Shown in pieces: positions 14,801 through 26,800 of a stretch of 64,000 bases of DNA. Made by a program: the position numbers and the translations under genes. A model generated the notes under the pieces. It ran no database searches and was not told the origin of the DNA. It saw only the letters and a program-made list of their open reading frames with translations. Origin of the DNA: Carposina sasakii (taxonomy: Eukaryota; Arthropoda; Insecta; Lepidoptera; Carposinidae); NCBI GenBank assembly GCA_014607495.2, contig CP053160.1:6262001-6326000 (forward strand), read 5' to 3'. The first letter of the stretch is position 1; each line of letters begins with the position of its first letter.

Positions 14801-17800
14801 CCGTCTCCGGTCGAGGTCGGAAAATACTGATTAAAATGATATACAGATAGTATATTTAATGGAATTGGATTGGCGCCATGTAAAACGTGTCTAAAGAAGA
14901 CGCAGAAAGATAATAAGTGTCCATTTACAAGTCTCAAAAGTAGTTTTTTTTTGTATGATTATTACTTCGTTCTAGTTTAGCCAGTCAGCCAGCCAAGTGT
15001 TAATCGTGTCTAATTCTCTTATCAAAGTTTCCCTCAAGTGAGAAATACTCGTAGTAGAGCTTTTCTTTGACATAACAGTCTTTAGTTTGAGTCAACGATT
15101 GATGATAAGAGAGCAAACTCAGGAGCAAACGCAATTATTTTAGATCTAGGCATCTTGATAATCTTATTTAATATTATTAAATAATTCTTGCAAATATTTA
15201 TTCGCAATTCTTGGCTTCCATTTTCAGTGCTAGCTGTAATATAATTGGTGATTAAACGAACTTACCTGTAAGTGAAGTTCTATCACAATTATATGAGTAC
15301 GTTTCATTCGAAGATATATTTTTAACACATGTAGTACTTTTATTGTACTGGCAACTTCGCACAATTTCAGAGTGGGTAATTCGAAAACAGAACTACCCTA
15401 CAACCTACGACACTATTCCTAGTCTACCGATAATTTCCTTCATTCTTTAGAGCATCACAAAATTTTCTTAGTTTTAAGGGATCTGGGAAGGGAGGGTTTT
15501 ATCTTATATCTTCGAATGAAACGTACTCATATAATTGTGATAGAACTTCACTTACAGGTAAGTTCGTTTAATCACCAATTATATTTCGTACGTTTCATTC
15601 TTTGATATATTTTTAACACATGTAGATGTTTAGAGGTGAAAATTTTGCAAGCATCCTGGTTAATGAGTTGTATACCTAATTATTATTGTAATTATGGGAA
15701 AAAAGAACACTACATTTTTACAAATTTTTATTTATAACATAAATATAACTTTTTAAATTAGATTAATTTACAAGTGATAAATCTGCTTATAAATTATTTT
15801 AAATTTATGATGATTGATTGGACAGAAAGACTGATCTTGCAAAGTGAGCATCATCAGTCACTGGACGGTTATAGAATTTACCAAATGTTTCTGAGGCCTG
15901 CGACCAGCCAGCAGTTCTCCTAATAACGTCTAATGAGACACCCTGCGCTCGCGCTGTAGATGTGGCAGCGTGTCGTGTGCTATGAGAACTCCATGCTGTC
16001 ACATCCACCCCGGCTTCCGCCAGGATCTCCTTAATCCATCGGCTAATGGTTTGGGTGCTAACAGACTTATATGGTCTTCTAGACGTTATTATGAGATTTT
16101 CGACTGTGTTCGGTCTTAAATCATTTGTAACTAACAAATAATCTTGCAAAACTGTAGCAGGACATATATTGATATTTTCTGTAAAATAAGGCAAGAACAG
16201 AATTGGCTGGTCGCGCCCAGCTGCTGATGTTTTTATAATGTCTGAAATTACAATTTTTATACCGTTCAGGCTGATATGGATATTATTAGCTTTAATGAGA
16301 GAAAGTGTCTGTGCTCTATGCGCAGTACATAAGGCCAGCAATATTACGAGTTTCTTAGAAATTTTTGGCAGAGTTAAATCCTTATTAGGGCCCCATGAGG
16401 TAATATATTGCAAAACTGTATGAGGGTCCCATGTGGATGCGTATTTTGGAATATTGGGCCTTAATTTATATATACCTTTCAATAGTCTTTTAATTTGGTC
16501 ATGAGATCCTGACTCATCTCCGAAAAGCAAACTTAGAGCCGAACGATGACTATTCAAGGTGCTATAAGCCGCACCTTTATTAAACAGTTTTGTCAAAAAA
16601 GTCAACATTCTTGGAACGGAACATGTGTATGGATCTATATTTGCCTCAGTGCAGTACTGCCACCAATACTTGTAGGAGACACCATATTGTTGCAAAGTAT
16701 TTTTCGACAAAGAAGCCATCATAAGGTCCAATGATTCGATAGGGACACCTCGTTTCAGGAACGCGTCCCTGAGAGTTTGGCTGCACCCAGGATTTATAAA
16801 ACTAATATCGGATGTAACCATTCTTTGTAACAGTGGGAACCACGGCTGGGAAGGCCAGTATGGAAATATTAGAATGCCTTCAGCCTTGTCCAATATAATT
16901 TTTTCCAAGACCTTTAATACGAGTGGGAATGGTGGAAAAGCGTAAAAGTATACGCCCTTCCACGAGATAGTGAAGGCATCCACAGCAACTGCATCTGGAT
17001 CTGCCTTCCACGACACATATCTTTGGCATTTGGCATTAGTGCGAGAAGCGAATAAATCGATATCTGGCTTACCTAAATCCGTTACTAGTATATTAAATAC
17101 TTCATCTGTTAATGTCCACTCAATGTACGTATTAACCTTTCGGGACTCTTCATCAGCTTCTCTATTGTCTTTACTTTTAATATAAGAAGCAGATAACCTT
17201 ATATTTCGCTTCTAGCACCATTGCCAAATTTCTCGCGCTAAATCATTTAGATGAGGATACTTTATGCCACCCATGCGATTAACGTAACTCAACGCCGTAG
17301 TGTTGTCAATACGTAATAAAATAGAACAGTTTCGGATATTACGTGCAAAGCATTTGAGTCCAAAAAATACTGCAAGCAACTCTAGAAAATTAATATGAAA
17401 ATTTATTTCACTAGCTTTCCATTTCCCATTTATTCTTTGATTTTTACAAAATGCACCCCAGCCAGACCTGGATGCATCTGTAAAGATCTCTAGTTCAAAA
17501 CTACTCGATTTTAATGGGGTTGATGTCGATAAAATATGTTTTGACCACCATTCTAGGTCAGGCAATATTATAGATGAAGGACGAAATTTAGCTTCGTATG
17601 TTTTATATATTTGTAATGCTAAGTATTTAATTTGCTCGAGACGTTTAGTGTAAACCCAGCCGTATTTAACTGCTGGGCATGCTGCAGTAAGGGTACCAAT
17701 GAGACAAGCAAGATCTTTTATAGTGCATAATGGTAAGGATTGAAATTTCTTAACTATTTTTAGTATATATAATCTTTTATCCTTCAAGAGTGTTATAAAT

Positions 17801-20800
17801 AAAGCCCAGAAACTTTGTCTGTTGTAAAGGTCGTAACGAACTTTTTTCATAATTTATAACAAATCCTAAGCTTTCAAGTAGTGCCACTGTTTCCGTTACA
17901 TTATATAAACATTCAGAATGTGTGTGGCCGATGCATAAAAGATCGTCTAGGTATATAACAGATATAAATCTTTTGCCGCCGTTGGCTTTAGGAGCTAAAA
18001 ATATTTTAGAGATAAATTGATCTGTCTGTGGCTCACACTTGTATATTGCGCCTAAGTCTAATAAATTGTTAATTGCCTTAGACATATCACGCATTTCTGC
18101 TGTGGTAAAATTATTACTATAGGGTACACTATTTTGGTAAACTTTTTTCGAAAAAGGTATTTTGTAGCCATTTTTTATCCAGGAAAGAACTAATTTATTA
18201 TTAGTGATTTTCATCCAGTTATCATAAAAATATTGCAGGCGACCCGCATGTACCTGTTTATCTAATGTCGCGTGTAGGCTCGCTGCTGACTGCTCTGGTT
18301 CGAGTAGGCACGAGATCGTGTCAGTGTCGTCGTCGATGTGGCTCCGCGTCTGTATGATGTCGTTGTTCGTGGAAAGCCTCCGCGCCCCCCCCTGTTCCCT
18401 GATGTGTAACGAAGGGGGCGAATCTCGATTCCCGGAAGGCGAGATCTTGAAGTGGATGGGCCATTTGTATGTGCAGGTGCTGTCTTATGTGTCGGTTTCT
18501 TAATTTGTAGACCTAGTCTGGAAATAGCCTTTGAGGCTTTTATGGTCTCCGATAGTTTATCACCAAAGAGCGTGCTGTCTCGTTCATGATCTTTGATTAA
18601 TGGCATAAAGGATTTATCGAGGCAAGGTGTTATAAGTTTTGTTCTGAGCTCTGTTTCTATGTAATGTACGTCAGTCAAGATCCTGCAGCTATCCGACAGT
18701 ACCTCTATTGCTTTTATCTTGTCATCTCCAAGGAGGAGTAATGTAATGGCTTTATTAATTGCTGTTATTCCAAGCCCTAATTGGTCTTGCTTTAACTGAA
18801 TATTTTTATCGCGATTTTTAGTGATATCAGATACAGCAGCTTTTATTTCGGCGTTTAATGTCGGTGCTTTTAGTAATTGACAATTTTCAGGTACCTGGTA
18901 TTTTTTAAGCAATTTTTCCTTTGGGTCTTTATTTAGTCCCTTCGCTAATATAGGCAACCAGTGTTGTGCCAGAGTGTGGTGAATTTTTTCACCAAACATC
19001 GGTTGCTCGTCCGTTGTATCATCCAACGCTAATAAAAGCTCCGGGTCGAGGTCAGGTGTCTCGTTTTGAGCTTCCGGGGTTATATTAACTTCTACCGGAG
19101 TATTTTCCAGTTTCTCTTGGGACTCTGTTGCTGAGGTGTATTGAATTACATCATCTTGTGCGGTTCCGTCTAGAACAATTATATGTGAATTTTATTTTAT
19201 ATATCATTGAATATCTGACTATACACACTATATTCTGAATACCGTCGTGTTGACCCGCAGTCAACCTCCCGGTTAATTTTTTGCATCATGTTAAACCTTC
19301 GTGATACCCTCATTGTGATATCCTCCAGGTTAACTTAAAGATGCTTATTCTGAATACCGTCGTGTTGACCCGCAGTCAACCTCCCGGTTAATTTTATACA
19401 TCATGTTAAACCTTCGTGATACCCTCATTGTGATATCCTCCAGGTTAACTTAAAGATGCTTATTCTGAATACCGTCGTGTTGACCCGCAGTCAACCTCCC
19501 GGTTAATTTTATGCATCATGTTAAACCTTCGTGATACCCTCATTGTGATATCCTCCAGGTTAACTTAAAGATGCTTATTCTGAATACCGTCGTGTTGACC
19601 CGCAGTCAACCTCCCGGTTAATTTTTATGCATCATGTTAAACCTTCGTGATACCCTCATTGTGATATCCTCCAGGTTAACTTAAAGATGCTTATTTTAGT
19701 TCACAAAAAAAATTTTACAGAACTTGTCTTAGAACATTTTGACTCGTGTACAAGAATATTTAATAAGAGATCATTATATTTTCTTACCTTCATTTTCCTC
19801 AGAATCTGACGATGACGAATAAAGAATCACTCTAGTTCGCTTCTTGTTTTGGCTTTCTTTTAATTTCTTAATTTTATTTAAGTAATAGTTAATTTCACTA
19901 GAAGCTTTGCGTTTAGGCATGTTCTTAATACTCTGATAATAAATTTGAAAAATAGAATAAACTAAACTATAATACTAGAATTGAAAACGTGTGCTCGTTG
20001 CCGCGCACAAAAAAAGAATGAATGAATGAATGAAGGAAATTATCGGTAGACTAGGAATAGTGTCGTAGGTTGTAGGGTAGTTCTGTTTTCGAATTACCCA
20101 CTCTGAAATTGTGCGAAGTTGCCAGTACAATAAAAGTACTACATGTGTTAAAAATATATCAAAGAATGAAACGTACGAAATATAATAACTCTCGACCTGT
20201 GCCCAACAGTGGACACGAATAGGCTGTTACTAAATCAACATTAAACAGACATCGTACGTAAACACTGTCGCGTCGCGAGTGGCGCCTCGTCGGAAAATGT
20301 ACTTACGTTTGTACTCAGCTGTAGTTTTAAGGTTACGAGACAATTCATTTTGTGACGTGATATTTCCTTATACATTGACTTTCACCTTCGTAACTTTGAT
20401 TTTTTCCGATGAGATTCGAAATGGTGGCTATTACACAACAATTCAGAACCAATTGTAAATTTTTCGGGAAATAAATAAGCCTGTATAAAATCTCAACTGG
20501 AAAGCTCCAACTTAACCTTAACCTCTTTGTAACCTATCTAATAGAACTATATTTATTTATTTTTAACAAAATCTACTGCAATCTTTTTATATAATATTAC
20601 TTACCTTGAACGCCAATTTTCCTCTGAACTTGGCTGAAACTCCGCGCGTCTAGATCACTCCGTACTCCGCTGCTCTTATATTGTGGCTATACAGGGTGTA
20701 ACAAAAGGGGTACGTTAAGCGAAAAGCTATGTAAATAGCAAACTAAAAGGAACCTACCCAGAAAATTCAGACTTGAAATCACATGTTTATTTTTCCAGAT

Positions 20801-23800
20801 AGTATGGAGAATTTCTAAACAACTCAAGAATGTTCATACAATCTTGAAAAATAAATATGTGATTAACTATGGGTGCGCCCACCACCGGGCCCTACACCCT
20901 CCACTGACCCTCGGATCTGATAACTCATAACTGCGAAAACAGGCACTTGCATTAACTACAATGGCCACGAGAAACCAGACCCGAGCACCTAGCATGCAAG
21001 ACAATACATTGCATTATTCCGAAATCAAAAACTAGATTAATAATCTACATATATTTCACCAACAACCGTGGCATCCTCAAGATTATAGAAATTAGTAAAT
21101 TAAAAGTAATTAGTGAATGGTTAGTGTTAGTGCAAGTGCCTGTTTTCGCAGTTATGAGTTATCAGATCAGAGGGTCAGTGGAGGTTGTAGGGCCCGGTGG
21201 TGGGCGCACCCATAGTGAATGTTTGAACTTTCGAATTGTAACGCCTAATACAATTTCATTTATAAATATGTGATTTCAAATCTCAAATATTGGAAATAGG
21301 TTCTCTATAGTGGGCTATTTACATAGCTTTTCGCTTAACATACCCTTTCTGTTACATACTGTATATTCTCGAGATAATAATTCTAAACAAAACACTCCAG
21401 TAACATAAATTTTAATTAGAATCTATAGGTAAAGGCATGATTCCAATAAATCTTATAGTAACATATTTATGGTGACAATTGATCGATTTATTGATTCTTC
21501 TCTATTTAGTAAAGCAATTGTACCTAATTTTGCATCACGATATTGAATGAAAAGCTTATTTACTAAAAACTAAACTAATTTTGAAACTTATGACAAAATT
21601 AAAACCAGAAACAAAAGGCAAAACTAAAAACTACAAACGCCGACCGCTACTCAATTTAAAAATGCTTTCTTGAATTAGGTACACTTGTAATAAAAAATAT
21701 GATATTGCGAAATAATATGAGCACTCGATTCCGACAAGATGAAAGAGAAGAGAGCTTCGTTATTACCTAGGTTATAATTAAAATTCTATCGCCCAGACTC
21801 TTGAAGGCCAATTAACTCTAATACTCAACAACAGTGAAAATGAAGCTCCAAAGTTTATTAGCATTCTAGAAATCAGCCGACTGAAATTGGTTTTAGTAGG
21901 CATGTGTACCTTCAACCAAAGACGATGAATACAGGGTGTAACAAAAGGGGTATGTTAGGCAAAAAGCTATGTAAATAGCCCACTAAAAGGAACCTATCCA
22001 CAAAATTTCTGACTCAAAATCACATGTTTATTTTTCCAGAAAGTGTGGAGAATTCCTAAACAACTCAGGAATGTTGTTCATACAATCTTGAAAAATAAAT
22101 ATGTGATTTCGAGTCTCAAATTTTGGAAATAGGTTCTATATAGTGGGCTGTTTACATAGTTTTTTGATAGCCTCAAATAGCACACAAGGTGCTAGACATT
22201 ATAGTTAATATTTTGCAGCGACGGATATTGGCGCCGCCAGTATACGGGTTAATGTGGGATTGCTGGCATAGTTTTGGTTTAGGTCTAAAACATATTTGCC
22301 GTGTAAAAGCTATAGGTTGTGCTAGGTCTTGATGACGTCATTTTTTTACCATCTAGGAAGGGGGGTTAGTAAATTTTGAAAACTCAGATTTGGATTTCTG
22401 GTCCGGACTGGGTTTTTTACAGGTCGTCGCTGTTTTAAATTTTTCTTACTTTGTATTATTACAAAAATGGAATTCTTAATATCTGGGGTTATCTAACTTT
22501 TCTTCCAACACTACGTTTTGATGAGTTTACCTAAATAATATAATTACAAAGATAATAATTGCATACGAGTATCTCCGTATCTCCAAGTGGATTGTAAACG
22601 CATCTTTATATGTCAGGCTGAAATTACGCGCGTTTGCATTTTCATTTATCGCAGCGTTGCACGCGTTGTCACGCTTTACGAGCTCTGGCGCCTGGAAGGT
22701 TATCAAATCTATTATACACTGCGTTCAGTTATACAGTCCACTAATATTGGCGCCTCTGTCTTTCTAACTCAAACACTAATTGCACTCATCTAATTTAGTT
22801 CCACCAAAATCCATAGGACTTCATTATTGGAACATATGTTGAATATTACGCAACAAACTTATCACTTATTTTTAGCCTTTATTTATTATAATAGCTGTAT
22901 GTTGTGAACTGATCTATTGATTTAGTGGGTCATAAGGATTTATTATCTGTTTGTGACGTTTTATTCTATAAAACGGTGATAAATCGCCGCCACCTAAGTT
23001 ACGAGCATGCTGGCTTTGCTTATTCGGATAATGTTTTGTCATATTTTAGCTGTATATAATAATAACCCAAGAGATACTGTTAGTACTTGTAACTCTTATT
23101 TTATCAAAAACTTATGCTATTCAATCCTGGGTCCTAAATTGTAATACTGCCAAAGTATACATCTTCTACATTTTTATTGTTAGGTACTCTAATGTTATTC
23201 CTGGAATTTTTTATTTTTTTAACTATATAGGTAGTATATTAAATTCTTCACATATGCATTCTCCGGAAGACACCCAAAGGTAAACCATCACATAAACCGA
23301 TAAAAGCCGGCATTATGCGAGGTGTGTTACTCGTAAACTCAATGACATGTGTTTCTCTAGAATTAGATTTCTATAAGAATGTGGATAGGCGCCACTTATT
23401 ATGCAAGGTATCTGTCTGCATATTAATGAGGCGAATTCGTAGTGCCATATCTCCCACGTTCTATTACCTGTGTACAGGATGGCCACATATCGTATGTTTA
23501 CTACCATTTGCCTTTTACTGCATCTTATATGAGAGTTGTTAATGCGTAGGTATCCTATGGATTTTATGATATTATTGAATAAGCATTGTTTTTATCTTGA
23601 AAAATAGGTAGATCTGTTTATTGTATTTTCATGTATGTTAGGACTAGCGGCCGCCCGGATTTGGCAATTTATGCATTCTGATGTATAAGCTGTATAATAG
23701 CTAAGTTTTGCCAAAAAACGTTCAGTTATTTTGCATGAAAGGATAACAAATATAAAAAAAAAAATCTAATCCTGAGGATGCCACGGTTGTTGGCGAAACA

Positions 23801-26800
23801 TATTAGTAGAATTATTAGGATAGGATATTGGACTGTATAGCAATACCGATATACGTCTTGCATGCTAGGTGCTCGGGTCTTAGATAGTTTCTCGTATTAG
23901 TTAGTGCAAGTGCCTATTTTCAGGAAAAAGTTAGAGAGGGTCCCCGGTGGTGGGCGCACCCTTAACCTAACTTCCGAATATGTACATACGCCTAATACAC
24001 ATATTTTTATCGTAATTAAAGGATGAATTATATTAATTGTACTATCGTGGTTGTGTAACATCGTGCCGATGAACTGTTATCGTTATCTGTGGCATTAAAT
24101 TCGATTATACCTAGTTGTGTTGTTCTTAAAATAACTGCTCCATATACTATATCTAATAATAAACAATTAAGTCTTAAGTATTAAAACGACTGTTAATGAA
24201 ATTGGCTACACTTTGCGGGGTTTCATATCATGTTTAATTTTTGAGATAATCCGCGTGATATATCAAGCTTGTGTGTTATTTTTATAATTAATTATTAACT
24301 AAATAATTATGACTAACTATGTATGAAGCCACAAACTTTTACGTGAAAGAGTAACAAACATTCGTTCTCACAAACTAAACTAAGAATTAAGTACGTTATG
24401 TCTAACTTTAATTGAGTTCCCGTAATAAATAAATGAAATAAGTTTATTGACTGCAACGTACAAATGAGCGACAAGCATTTAAAATTTTATAGTAACCAGT
24501 GATTTAATTTCACATTTGGATTTTATTACGTCATTAGCATAGTTATACAAAGTAATGTTTTGAAATTGATGTTACACTGCGGTGCGAAATCTCTAGTAGG
24601 TACAGTCATCATCCTCAATATATACATTAAATTTTTTAACTGTACTGGAGATTTCAGTACATAACAATTTGCATCATATACAGGATGTAGCAGATAAGGT
24701 ATGTTAAGCGAAAAGCTGTATAAATAGCCCACTATAGAGAACCTATTTCTAAAATTTGAGACTCGAAATAGCATTTTTATTTTTCAAGATTGTGTGAAAA
24801 TTCCTGAGATATTTAAAAATTCTCCATACTATCGGGAAAAATAACATGTGATTTCGGATCTCAAATTTTGTGGATAGATTCTCTATTGTGGGCTATTTAC
24901 ATAGCTTTTCGCTTAACATACCCTTTTTGTTACACCCTGTATAATGAATCAAGATGATTATTGGTGGTTATACGCGGTTGTAGGATGTAATTCGCATACA
25001 GTTCTGGTTTCCCTATTTTTTGGGAAAACAGCCATTTGTATAGATATACTCGGTATGTATAGGTACATTACATATTAAAAAAAAACCTTTTGTACCTACG
25101 AGTACAAGTTATACTCGCATTGACCTCCGAGAGTTATTGAAATGATTACTTAAAGCTAAATTGTACATCTATTGTGGTTATATGGCAAAATTTTGACAAC
25201 TTTGAATACGTAACTGGTAACATCAATACGAAAGAAAATGATAGCAACCTAAAATTATAAATAAAATTATTAATAAAGAAATGGACAAAATTCTTCACCT
25301 GAGTGGGAATCGAACCCACGACCACTGCATACCGTGATAGTTGCTCTAACCACTGAGCTACCGGGTCAATCACTCGGATGACGAATTTTACCATCTCTTT
25401 TCTAAATTACATATTGGCAACATTATTTTTCATCCCGATAGCTATACACTAGCCAAATCTCGGCAAACAAAGCTGAATCCCTCAGCACAATGTTTAAAGA
25501 TGAAACGATCAACCATATCCTAACGGATAATATTAATGGAGAAGTGTTTTTATAAATTTATCTTAGTCAAGATATAATATATTATAAAATTATTAATAAA
25601 TAAATGGAAAAAATTCTTCACCTGAGTGGGAATCGAACCCACGACCACTGCATGCCGTGCTAGTTGCTCTAACCACTGAGCTACCGGGTCAATTATAAAT
25701 CTGTACAAGTGTAGATATAACAGCGCCTTTTACAACGATTTACAACTATACCCCTTTAGATGTGTTCCTATACATGTGCGTAAAAGGTCACTGGCTAGAC
25801 ACGTAGGCTATTTGGAAAGTGAACTGGCGCCAGCACTAGCAAATTTGGCGATAAGCTACTCGACAGTAAAGTGCGTTTAGCGGAGTAATTCCCTTTCCCG
25901 CGGTGCTAGCTGTTTAGTCTATGTCTGTCTATCTATATGACCAATATACGATTTACCAAATACTTCATAGAATAAGAAATAGTCTCTAGATAGAAAGATG
26001 GCTACGCCACTAGGTACGCCATTTGCGGCCAAACCACAGATGGCAAAACCGGAACGGAACATTTTCATTCATGATTTTTTTTCATTCTCTTGTACTTTTA
26101 ATGTTCTTTTTACGTCAATTGTTTTTGTTAAGTTTATTGTGACATTCACTGTTGAGTAATGTGTTGGTGTAAAGCGGATAATTGAAATTGGATAGCTTAA
26201 TTTTGTTTACGATGTTCTTTAATCCTGACTAATATTAAATGAGAAAGTAACTATGTCTGTCGGTCTTTCACGCCAAACCTACCGAACTGATTAAAATAAA
26301 ATTTGGTACCTACACAGGTAGTGTAGAGTCTAAATAAGGATATAAGAAGGCTACTTTTCCCCGGTAAATTTTTACATTTTGTTTTTTTTTCTGCAGTCCA
26401 CGTGGAATACCATATATCAATCAGCATTCATTTGTATAAAACTTTGTCACCTAATTCTAGATATGCACCACCTTTAAAATTGCAGGTATTAATAACAAGC
26501 GGACTCGTAGTTTCCACACAGTTTTATGGCAGGCTGCTTATACTATATACGTGTACTGCTTACGGCTGAACTTCGGCGCCAGCTCCAAGCTATATTGCTC
26601 ATAGACTCTTGGCGCCACGTCCATAATACAGTTTAAATGTGGTTTTATTGCAAACATTCGTTTTTGCATCTCTACATGCTTCTTGAATGTCTAAGCAGAC
26701 ATTTGGAACTGTTTTAGAATTGAATGCTTTTATTGTTACTTTTTTAGCAATAGGTGGACGACGACTCACATTTTGTGATGCTTTTATACTAAAACGAATC

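Larger units (their letters stand above)
11520..15235. other. intron sequence, little recognised
   Basis: A slightly GC-richer stretch at 12.2-12.75 kb, a CAT microsatellite and a short hairpin at 14.73 kb. No coding exon in frame with sog was found. Confidence 0.5.
15241..20186 (-). mobile_element. DIRS1-like tyrosine-recombinase retrotransposon, damaged
   Basis: It sits in the large sog intron in reverse orientation. In element order it has gag (two exons), RT, RNase H and tyrosine recombinase. The left 15319-15456 is a near-identical inverted copy of about 20030-20141 and beyond (ITRs). The segment 15505-15625 is an internal complementary region: its first 78 bases are the exact reverse complement of the left end (15241-15318), and 15583-15625 is the exact reverse complement of the right end (20139-20181). 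This arrangement is diagnostic of DIRS1-type elements, which replicate through a circle. There is no integrase, protease or LTR. Confidence 0.9.

Noticed and set aside
16238..16734. + strand ORFs opposite the recombinase
   Set aside because: Antisense shadows of the 403-codon recombinase frame.
18318..18503. + strand ORF inside the DIRS element
   Set aside because: Antisense shadow of the Arg/Ser-rich gag C-terminus.
19231..19691. CRISPR-like regular repeat array
   Set aside because: Units are contiguous with no spacers, and the setting is a eukaryotic retroelement intron; it is a tandem repeat.
25296..25367. functional tRNA gene
   Set aside because: A and B boxes are present but acceptor and anticodon stems do not pair properly, and multiple dispersed copies exist.
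25146..25394. ORF on the - strand with PVAQWLEQLSRYAVVVGSIPT
   Set aside because: This is the well-known spurious translation of a tRNA-like sequence, here the SINE head.
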